DNA of 6,123 nucleotides from Candidatus Opitulatrix cubana (GTDB lineage: Bacteria; Actinomycetota; Actinomycetes; Actinomycetales; Bifidobacteriaceae): positions 1-6,123 of the forward strand of contig JAITBJ010000077.1 in the NCBI GenBank assembly GCA_031283665.1. Direction: 5' to 3'. The notes beneath the pieces were generated by a model. It was not told the origin of the DNA. It did no database searches and saw nothing but the letters and a program-made list of their open reading frames with translations. Shown in pieces: positions 1 to 5,826 of the stretch (its first letter is position 1; every line of letters begins with the position of its first letter). The position numbers and the translations under genes were made by a program.

Positions 1-633
1 GACGGTAGCAAATTTGGAAAATCTGAGGGAGGTGAAACTGTATGGTTAAATCCTGATATGATGTCCCCATATTCGTTTTACCAATTTTGGTTTAATTCAA
101 CTGACGAGGATGCTATAAACTATCTAAAAGTATTCACATTTTTGCCCGTTGCAGAAATTGAAAATACAATAAAGGAACATAATACTGCTCCACATGAGCG
201 TCTTGCACAAAAAACTCTTGCAAAAGAAATTACTTTATTTGTACACGGAAAAAGCGGATTAGATAATGCAATAGCAACTACACAATTTTTCTTCTCTAAT
301 AAAAATAAAGATGCAGGAAGTGATGAACTTTCAAAATCAGATGTGGAAAAATCTATTAGTGAAAAAAGCTTCTATCAGGCACTTTATTCTCTAAAAAACG
401 AAGAACCTGCAAAAGTTAATATAGGAAGTAATATAATAGACTGCTTTGTTAGCACTCATTTAGTTCAGTCAAAGTCTGATGCACGACGCTCTATAAAAGA
501 GGGTGGTTTATATCTAAATCATAAAAAAGTAACAGATGAGAATTACACTCTTTCAAATGATGATTTCTATTATGGAAAATATGCACTTTTGAGGCGGGGC
601 AAAAAAAATAGTGCAGGATTAGTGCTTGCATAG
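1..633 (+). CDS. tyrS: Tyrosyl-tRNA synthetase, C-terminal part (5' end outside the window)
   Basis: Class I aminoacyl-tRNA synthetase that charges tRNA-Tyr with tyrosine in the cytoplasm. The frame is open from base 1, giving 210 residues before a TAG stop; the nucleotide-binding HIGH half is missing. The fragment opens at the second class I signature, 'SKFGKSEGG' (fragment residues 3-11), the TyrRS form of KMSKS. It continues with the family's 'VWLNPDMMSPYSFYQFW' stretch. A helical anticodon-recognition region follows, then a variable Lys/Ser-rich linker (about residues 100-120). An S4-type RNA-binding domain closes the protein (about 143-202: 'LVQSKSDARRSIKEGG' and 'ALLRRGKKN'). The length after KFGKS resembles E. 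coli TyrRS, so the C-terminus is complete. The first Met codons (58, 61) are internal and are not starts. No hairpin plus T-tract follows the stop, so read-through into the next gene is possible. Confidence 0.97.
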   Translation, partial: DGSKFGKSEGGETVWLNPDMMSPYSFYQFWFNSTDEDAINYLKVFTFLPVAEIENTIKEHNTAPHERLAQKTLAKEITLFVHGKSGLDNAIATTQFFFSNKNKDAGSDELSKSDVEKSISEKSFYQALYSLKNEEPAKVNIGSNIIDCFVSTHLVQSKSDARRSIKEGGLYLNHKKVTDENYTLSNDDFYYGKYALLRRGKKNSAGLVLA

Positions 634-675
634 CATTCATATAATTACAGAAAGTGCATAATTTTGACTTTATAG

Positions 676-705
676 TTGACATTTGCACACTAAACAGGGT
701 AGACT
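676..705 (+). promoter_or_regulatory. Probable sigma-70-type promoter of the TPR-gltX-proS-tatD operon
   Basis: The 78-base gap after tyrS holds a perfect -35 hexamer TTGACA (676-681). After an 18-base spacer comes TAGACT (700-705), which fits the actinobacterial -10 pattern TANNNT. Transcription starting seven bases past the -10 would begin at 712, the A of the next gene's ATG, so the mRNA would be leaderless. Leaderless genes are common in actinobacteria. The only alternative ribosome site is AGGG at 696-699, which is 12 bases from the ATG and poorly placed. Seen: both hexamers and their spacing. Inferred: the start point and leaderless translation. Confidence 0.6.
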
Positions 706-711
706 ATATAT

Positions 712-1548
712 ATGAGCAAAGTGATAAAAGCCTCAAATGATAAATTAGGTAGTATAGAGTTTATTAAAAAAACTAGTATAGAAGAGCCACCCGTTCCCGA
801 AGAGTTTTCTATATATATGTTAAATAAGGATGCTATAAACAGATTAAAAACTCTTCCTAAAGCACTGAGTAAACAAGTAGGATTGCATATTGTAGCTGCA
901 CAGCACTATATGGATTCAGATATAGAATTAGCATTTAAACACGCTCTTTTTGCTGCACATAAAGTCTCAAGAATTGATATTACTCGCGAAACACTTGGAA
1001 TTGTTGCATATAAAAAAGGTGATTATTTTCTAGCTCGACGAGAGTTAAAAACCGCTCAAAGAATAAATGGAAACACTGATTACACACCTATGATTTTAGA
1101 CTGCGAAAGAGGTTTAGGCAATGTAGACAATGTCGCAAAATCTTCAATTTATGATAGTGAAAAATTTGATGATCAAACAAAAATTGAATATATTATAGTT
1201 GTAGCTGCTGCAAAAGCAGATCAGGGGTTTTATGAACCAGCCTTAGCACTTTTAAATAGACAAATTAGACAAAAAGGTATATCTATTAACGCTAAAGAGC
1301 GTTTATTAGAAGCTAAAACATATATATATGAAAAAATGGGTCGAAAAAAAGAAATAGAAGATATTGAGAAAAAACTATCTGAAATATATGAGAAAACTGA
1401 TGATTTAGAAACTCAAGAATACTTTATCTATGATTTAGAGGAAGAAGAATCACCAAAATCTACATCTAAATCAACAGCAAAAAACTCTAGACCTAAAATA
1501 ACAACAAAAAACTCTAAATCTAAAGTATCAAAAAACAGACAAAAATAA
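712..1548 (+). CDS. TPR-like helical repeat protein of unknown function (actinobacterial tyrS neighbour)
   Basis: A 278-residue soluble protein with no signal peptide or membrane segment. The core (about residues 40-225) is helical and TPR-like. Visible repeat-type segments are 'SDIELAFKHALFAAHKVSRI' (69-88), 'GIVAYKKGDYFLARRELKTA' (96-115), 'MILDCERGLGNVDNV' (127-141) and 'AAAKADQGFYEPALALLNRQ' (165-184). This resembles the conserved actinobacterial protein encoded near tyrS (from memory, the Rv1691-like family), whose biochemical role I do not know; a protein-binding scaffold is a guess. After an acidic patch (DLEEEE, 241-246) the last 32 residues are a basic Ser/Thr/Lys/Asn-rich tail, partly made of a 9-residue tandem repeat. 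The tail is probably disordered and may bind nucleic acid or protein. The ATG at 712 lies just after a promoter-like sequence and lacks a well-placed Shine-Dalgarno. Its TAA stop shares one base with the gltX ATG (TAATG), implying translational coupling. Confidence 0.85.
   Translation: MSKVIKASNDKLGSIEFIKKTSIEEPPVPEEFSIYMLNKDAINRLKTLPKALSKQVGLHIVAAQHYMDSDIELAFKHALFAAHKVSRIDITRETLGIVAYKKGDYFLARRELKTAQRINGNTDYTPMILDCERGLGNVDNVAKSSIYDSEKFDDQTKIEYIIVVAAAKADQGFYEPALALLNRQIRQKGISINAKERLLEAKTYIYEKMGRKKEIEDIEKKLSEIYEKTDDLETQEYFIYDLEEEESPKSTSKSTAKNSRPKITTKNSKSKVSKNRQK
1474..1527 (+). repeat. 27-bp imperfect tandem repeat (two copies) in the TPR-protein tail
   Basis: Copies at 1474-1500 and 1501-1527 match at 23 of 27 positions, and all four differences are transitions. 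The unit is nine codons and in frame, giving TAKNSRPKI then TTKNSKSKV (residues 255-263 and 264-272). Selection or slippage has thus lengthened a basic tail without breaking the frame. Confidence 0.85.
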
Positions 1549-3044
1549 TGAAAAATGTGAGAGTTAGATTCTGCCCCTCACCAACAGGTGTGCCTCATGT
1601 AGGAAATATAAGAACAGCTCTTTTCAATTGGGTTTGGGCAAGACACAATAATGGCACTTTTATATTCCGTATAGAAGATACCGATATAGAACGCGACTCT
1701 GAAGAATCATATAATCTATTATTAGAAGCACTTAAATGGTTGAATATAGACTGGGATGAGGGTGTAGAAGTAGGAGGTCCCGATGCTCCATATAGACAAT
1801 CTGAACGTTATAACATTTATAAAGAAGTGGTCCAAAAACTTCTTGATGCTGGTTTTGCCTATGAAAGTTTTTCAACACCTGATGAAATAAAACAACGAAA
1901 TAAGGAAAACGGCAGGCCGGAGCAATTTGGATATGACGGCTTTGATAGAAACACTACTAAAGAGCAAAAAGCTACTTTCCTAAAAGAGGGCAGAAAGCCT
2001 GTTATTAGAATTAAAATGCCAGATCACGATATTACATTTACTGATTTAATAAGAGGCAAAATAACCTTTAAAGCAGGCAGTGTACCAGACTATGTGATTG
2101 TGAGAGGCAACGGTCATCCTTTATACACGCTAGTAAATCCGGTAGATGATGCTTTAATGGGCGTAAATTGCGTTTTAAGAGGAGAAGATATTTTATCATC
2201 TACACCTCGTCAAATTGTACTATATAAATATCTAAAAGATATAGGCGTGAATAAAAACGAGGGTGATGGGGTACCTGAATTCGGGCATCTGCCTTATGTG
2301 ATGGGAGAGGGGAATAAAAAACTCTCAAAACGTGACCCTTCATCAAATCTATTTTTATATAAGGATGAAGGATTTTTGCCTGATGCTTTTACAAATTATT
2401 TAGCGCTTTTAGGGTGGGCTATAGCACCAGATAGAGATATTTTTTCTGTAAAAGAACTAATAGAATCATTTGATATAAAAGATGTGAATCCATCAAGTGC
2501 AAGATTTGATTATAAAAAAGCTCTAGCTATAAACTCAGAACATATAAGAGCTCTAAAAATAGATGATTTAATAAAATACACTATTCCTTATTTATACCGT
2601 GATAAAATAATATCTGCTAACAATTTTAGCAATTTGCAAGATGGTGAAAAACTAATTTTGCAAAAGGCTATTCCGCTAGTTCAAGAAAGGATTCAAACTC
2701 TTTCACAGGCATCTAGTATGTTAGAGTTCTTATTTGTAAATAGCGAACAACTTCAAATTAGCGATGATGCAAAAAAGCAGCTCAAAGACGATTTTAGGTC
2801 TATTATAGATATTTCATATAAACTGCTTGAAAATATAAACAGCTGGGATACTGATACGCTTCATAATGAATTATTTTCTAATTTAGTAGAAAAAGCAGGT
2901 TTTAAACCAAAAATAGCTTTCACTCCTTTGAGAGTAGCAATATCAGGAAAAAGAGTTTCACCTCCGCTATTTGAGTCTATGGAAATACTAGGAAAAAATG
3001 AAACTCTGAAACGTTTGCTCAAATTAAAGGAAATAGATGTCTAA
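1548..3044 (+). CDS. gltX: Glutamyl-tRNA synthetase
   Basis: Class I synthetase that attaches glutamate to tRNA-Glu in the cytoplasm; whether it also mischarges tRNA-Gln for a GatCAB amidotransferase cannot be read from this window. At 498 residues it is full length. The catalytic domain starts with 'RFCPSPTGVPHVGN' (7-20; HVGN is the HIGH motif) and 'FRIEDTD' (40-46). Next come the tRNA-acceptor region ('AYESFSTP', 104-111, without the zinc-binding cysteines of the E. coli enzyme, as in actinobacterial forms) and 'VNPVDDALMGV' (196-206). 'LRGEDILSSTPRQ' (210-222) and 'KKLSKRD' (257-263, the KMSKS loop) follow. The helical anticodon-binding domain (about 330-498) ends in the typical 'GKRVSPPLFESMEILG'. 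The ATG shares one base with the upstream TAA stop and has no Shine-Dalgarno, so translation probably depends on coupling. The 3' end overlaps proS by 8 bases. Confidence 0.98.
   Translation: MKNVRVRFCPSPTGVPHVGNIRTALFNWVWARHNNGTFIFRIEDTDIERDSEESYNLLLEALKWLNIDWDEGVEVGGPDAPYRQSERYNIYKEVVQKLLDAGFAYESFSTPDEIKQRNKENGRPEQFGYDGFDRNTTKEQKATFLKEGRKPVIRIKMPDHDITFTDLIRGKITFKAGSVPDYVIVRGNGHPLYTLVNPVDDALMGVNCVLRGEDILSSTPRQIVLYKYLKDIGVNKNEGDGVPEFGHLPYVMGEGNKKLSKRDPSSNLFLYKDEGFLPDAFTNYLALLGWAIAPDRDIFSVKELIESFDIKDVNPSSARFDYKKALAINSEHIRALKIDDLIKYTIPYLYRDKIISANNFSNLQDGEKLILQKAIPLVQERIQTLSQASSMLEFLFVNSEQLQISDDAKKQLKDDFRSIIDISYKLLENINSWDTDTLHNELFSNLVEKAGFKPKIAFTPLRVAISGKRVSPPLFESMEILGKNETLKRLLKLKEIDV
3026..3031 (+). 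promoter_or_regulatory. Shine-Dalgarno of proS inside the end of gltX
   Basis: AAAGGA, ending 5 bases before the proS ATG at 3037, lies within the last codons of gltX. It is the clearest ribosome binding site inside the overlapping gene block and supports the 8-base-overlap start. Confidence 0.65.
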
Positions 3045-4761
3045 TATAATTCGCTTAACTGATTTATTTTTTAAAACACTTAGAGAAGATCCTGCAAGCG
3101 CTGAAACACCAGGTCATAAACTCCTTACTCGTGCTTCATATATTCGTCGTGTAGCACCTGGGATTTACACTTTCTTGCCTTTGGGATTAAAAGTACTCAA
3201 AAAAATAGAAAAGATTATAAGAGAAGAAGAAAACTCTATTGGATCTCAAGAAGTTTTATTTCCAGCGCTTTTACCAAAAGAGCCATTTGAAGCAACAGGG
3301 CGCTGGACAGAATACGGTGATGAATTATTTAGATTGCAGGACAGAAAAGAATCTAATATGCTTTTAGCACCAACTCATGAAGAAATGTTTACTCTATTAG
3401 TAAAAGACATATACTCTTCTTATAAAGAGCTGCCAACAATGCTTTATCAAATACAAACAAAATATAGAGATGAAGCACGTCCTAGAGCTGGACTTATCAG
3501 ATGTAGAGAGTTTTCAATGATGGATGCTTATTCATTTGATCTATCTGACAAAGGGCTAGAAGCATCATATAAAGCACAAAGAGATGCTTATAAAAAAGTA
3601 TTTGACCGTTTAGGACTTGAATATGTAATAGTTCAAGCTACAAGCGGCGCTATGGGAGGTTCAAAATCGGAAGAGTTTTTGCATCCATCTTCTGTAGGCG
3701 AAGACACTTATGTTATCTCAGATGGGGGATATGCTGCAAATGTAGAAGCTATAACAATTGCAAAAACTCCTAATAAAAATATAAAAGCAGATAATGCTAA
3801 AAGCGTATCTACTCCAAATGCAACTAGTATAGAAGATGTTTGCTCTTTTTTGAAAAACCAAGGATGTTCTTTCAAAGAATCAGACTTTCTAAAAGCTATA
3901 GTAGTTAAACTTACTTCCATCTCTTCAAAAAAGAGCAAAATAGTTACTATATTTATACCAGGAGACCGTCAGTTAGATACTAAAAGAGCAGAAGCGTTTT
4001 TTGCAGGATTTACTGTAGAAATAGCTACTGATGAACAAATTAAAGAATCTAGATTAGTAAAAGGTTTTATAGGTCCAAATAAGGAAACTCAAAACTATTA
4101 TGACCCACGAGTTGCTAATGGAAGTGTATGGATTACAGGCGGAAATAAAATAGACACTCATATTATAAATATGCAAGCTGGAAGAGATTTTGAAGTGGAA
4201 AATATAGCCGATGTAGCAAATATAGTAAATGGAGATCTAGCGCCAGATAATTCAGGTAAACTAACTCTAAAACGAGGTATAGAAATAGGACATATATTTG
4301 CTTTGGGCAAAAAATACTCTAACGCATTAGAATTAAATGTATTAGATGAAAATGGTAAATCACAAACTGTAACAATGGGATCTTATGGAATAGGTGTTTC
4401 AAGAGTTTTAGCTTGTTTAGCTGAAACTGCATCAGACCAATTAGGACTTTCTTGGCCAAAAGCTGTAGCTCCTGCTTTAGTTCATATAGTAGCAGCAGGA
4501 AAAGATGAGAAAATAAATAACACTGCTGAAAAAATAGCAAATGAATTAGACAAAAAAAATATAGAAAGCATTTTAGATACTAGAAAAGTGTCTCCTGGTG
4601 TGAAATTTAAAGATGCTGAACTTTTAGGCGTGCCTTATATTTTAACAGTTGGAAAACTATTAGAAGATGGTATAGTTGAAATTAAAAACAGAGATGGCTC
4701 TAATTTAGAAAAAGTGTCAACTGATAAAATAGTTGCCTATATAGAAAATCTAAATGAGTAA
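3037..4761 (+). CDS. proS: Prolyl-tRNA synthetase, bacterial type with editing (INS) domain
   Basis: Class II synthetase that charges tRNA-Pro and hydrolyses mischarged Ala-tRNA-Pro. At 574 residues it matches the usual bacterial length (E. coli 572). The N-terminal part has 'EDPASAETPGHKLLTRASYIR' features (18-37, abbreviated in most relatives), 'GRWTEYGDELFRL' (88-100) and the proline-binding 'APTHEEM' (111-117). Motif 2 spans 'TKYRDEARPR' to 'RCREF' (141-159). The inserted editing domain covers about residues 225-400; Lys286 in 'FLKAIVVKL' aligns with the editing lysine K279 of E. coli. The catalytic domain resumes at 'RGIEIGHIFALGKKYS' (413-428) and holds motif 3, 'GSYGIGVSR' (448-456). 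The C-terminal anticodon-binding domain (about 475-574) contains 'SPGVKFKDAELLGVPY'. The start overlaps gltX by 8 bases with an internal Shine-Dalgarno, and the stop overlaps tatD by 8 bases. An unusual perfect inverted repeat lies in the editing-domain coding region. Confidence 0.98.
   Translation: MSNIIRLTDLFFKTLREDPASAETPGHKLLTRASYIRRVAPGIYTFLPLGLKVLKKIEKIIREEENSIGSQEVLFPALLPKEPFEATGRWTEYGDELFRLQDRKESNMLLAPTHEEMFTLLVKDIYSSYKELPTMLYQIQTKYRDEARPRAGLIRCREFSMMDAYSFDLSDKGLEASYKAQRDAYKKVFDRLGLEYVIVQATSGAMGGSKSEEFLHPSSVGEDTYVISDGGYAANVEAITIAKTPNKNIKADNAKSVSTPNATSIEDVCSFLKNQGCSFKESDFLKAIVVKLTSISSKKSKIVTIFIPGDRQLDTKRAEAFFAGFTVEIATDEQIKESRLVKGFIGPNKETQNYYDPRVANGSVWITGGNKIDTHIINMQAGRDFEVENIADVANIVNGDLAPDNSGKLTLKRGIEIGHIFALGKKYSNALELNVLDENGKSQTVTMGSYGIGVSRVLACLAETASDQLGLSWPKAVAPALVHIVAAGKDEKINNTAEKIANELDKKNIESILDTRKVSPGVKFKDAELLGVPYILTVGKLLEDGIVEIKNRDGSNLEKVSTDKIVAYIENLNE
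3839..3939. repeat. Perfect 16-bp inverted repeat within proS (69-base spacer)
   Basis: Left arm TTTGCTCTTTTTTGAA (3839-3854) is the exact reverse complement of the right arm TTCAAAAAAGAGCAAA (3924-3939). The spacer holds a smaller palindrome, TTCTTTCAAAGAA (3867-3879). The arms encode parts of the editing-domain region (around 'VCSFLK', about residues 268-273, and 'SKKSK', 297-301). No function is evident; the T/A tracts make a chance match easier in AT-rich DNA. Confidence 0.7.
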
Positions 4762-5752
4762 AAAAAACGATAGAAAACGACGAAACTGGGGGAGTTTGCC
4801 AGAAAAACTGCCTCATCCTATAATTGACACTCATGCACATATAGATATGATTTCGGGTTGGGTAGATGATATAAATAAAAACAATGTTGCAAAAAATAGA
4901 GAGAGAATTCACAATCCCACACTTGCAGAAATCACAAATGCTTCAGCTGCTGTGGGTGTAGAAAGATTTATTCAGTGCGCATGTGAAATAAGCGGCATTG
5001 AAACTTTATCTGACACTTTAAATGATATAGAAAAAAACCAAATAGCGGGCTCTAATATATTAAAGTCTAATATACCAAAAGCAATTAGTGCTGCTGCTAT
5101 TCACCCTAATGAAGCAGCATTGCATGATAATTTTTGTGATCCGTCTCCTGATGGACTTATACCTATTCAAAGAGATATACATAAAAATCTCTCTCTAGAT
5201 GAAGCTATAGTTAGCGTTGAAAACATTATCAAAGCAGATAAGAGGGTAATAGTGGTAGGGGAAACAGGATTAGACTATTTTAGAACTGCTGAAAGCGGCA
5301 GGCAATCGCAAATTAAATCATTTAGAGAGCATATCAGACTTGCTAAAGATTATAATCTAACTCTACAAATCCACGACAGATTAGCGCATTTTGACGTAAT
5401 GGACATTTTACAGCGTGATAAAGCTCCTGAACGAGTAATTTTTCATTCATTTTCCGGAGATAGTCAAATGGCAGAGGCTTGCACGAAAAAAGGATGGTTT
5501 TTATCGTTTTCAGGACCTATAACATATAAAACCAATGATGATATTAGAAAAGCACTTTTTGCGACCAACAAAGACTATATACTACTTGAAACAGATTGCC
5601 CTTTTCTAACACCTGAACCCGTTCGTGGAGGACCTAATGCTCCAGCATATACAGCTTATACTGCTAAATATATATCAACTCTATTAGATATGGACCTTGA
5701 AGAGTTTTGTAAATTAACTTTTAATAACACCCTCAATTCTCTTGGTATATAG
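4754..5752 (+). CDS. tatD: TatD-family metal-dependent hydrolase (putative DNase)
   Basis: TatD proteins are TIM-barrel amidohydrolase-superfamily enzymes. Characterised members are Mg/metal-dependent 3'-5' DNases linked to DNA repair or quality control; the substrate of this one is unknown. All expected metal-site motifs are present: 'IDTHAHID' (24-31; His27, His29), 'AIHPNEA' (115-121), 'VGETGLDYFRT' (168-178; Glu170), 'QIHDRLAHFDV' (205-215; His207), 'FHSFSGD' (230-236; His231) and 'LLETDCPFLTPEPVRG' (277-292; Asp281). The wording of HPNEA and GETGLDYFRT is the actinobacterial subgroup's. At 332 residues it is longer than the roughly 260 of E. coli TatD. Extra length lies in a basic N-terminus (KKNDRKRRNW) and in loops at about 35-57, 94-108 and 124-147. 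The ATG overlaps the proS stop (ATGAGTAA) and has no clear Shine-Dalgarno, so it is probably coupled to proS. Codons 3-5 carry an A8 run. Confidence 0.95.
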   Translation: MSKKNDRKRRNWGSLPEKLPHPIIDTHAHIDMISGWVDDINKNNVAKNRERIHNPTLAEITNASAAVGVERFIQCACEISGIETLSDTLNDIEKNQIAGSNILKSNIPKAISAAAIHPNEAALHDNFCDPSPDGLIPIQRDIHKNLSLDEAIVSVENIIKADKRVIVVGETGLDYFRTAESGRQSQIKSFREHIRLAKDYNLTLQIHDRLAHFDVMDILQRDKAPERVIFHSFSGDSQMAEACTKKGWFLSFSGPITYKTNDDIRKALFATNKDYILLETDCPFLTPEPVRGGPNAPAYTAYTAKYISTLLDMDLEEFCKLTFNNTLNSLGI

Positions 5753-5770
5753 GTAAAAAGTATATAAGTG

Positions 5771-5776
5771 AAAAGG
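5771..5776 (+). promoter_or_regulatory. Shine-Dalgarno of ispH
   Basis: AAAAGG ends 5 bases before the ATG at 5782, in the 29-base gap after tatD. It decides the ispH start; the nearby GTG at 5768 is out of frame. The two G residues fall in a possible stem with 5819-5826. No terminator lies in the gap, so ispH may be co-transcribed with tatD. TATAAG (5763-5768) resembles a -10 box, but the candidate -35 TTGGTA (5742-5747) is only 15 bases away. Confidence 0.6.
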
Positions 5777-5826
5777 CACAAATGAAAACCCAAATTTTTT
5801 TAGCGTCACCAAAAGGCTTTTGTGCC
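5775..5826 (+). repeat. Possible stem-loop covering the ispH ribosome site and start
   Basis: GGCACAAA (5775-5782) is the exact reverse complement of TTTGTGCC (5819-5826), leaving a 36-base loop. If the stem formed in mRNA it would pair the GG of the Shine-Dalgarno and the first base of the ATG. The right arm lies in codons for the conserved 'GFCAG' region, so it may be coincidental. AAAAGGC is also repeated directly (5771-5777 and 5811-5817). Confidence 0.3.

Noticed and set aside
664..680. Direct repeat TTGAC at 664-668 and 676-680 as an operator
   Set aside because: A five-base repeat in AT-rich DNA is weak; the second copy is already explained as the -35 box.
634..711. GTGCA (654-658) and TGCAC (684-688) as a tyrS terminator hairpin
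   Set aside because: The stem is only five base pairs with a 25-base loop, has no following T-tract, and overlaps the promoter -35.
108..840. 13-base repeat GGATGCTATAAAC in tyrS (108-120) and the TPR gene (828-840)
   Set aside because: It encodes DAIN in both unrelated contexts and is not extended; likely chance plus shared codon bias.
3708..3938. Minus-strand open frame within proS
   Set aside because: It lies opposite a conserved synthetase domain, resembles no known protein, and is explained as a shadow of the + strand gene; the other minus-strand frames are likewise shadows.
5742..5768. Separate ispH promoter TTGGTA / TATAAG
   Set aside because: The -35 is weak and the spacer is only 15 bases; co-transcription with tatD is at least as likely.
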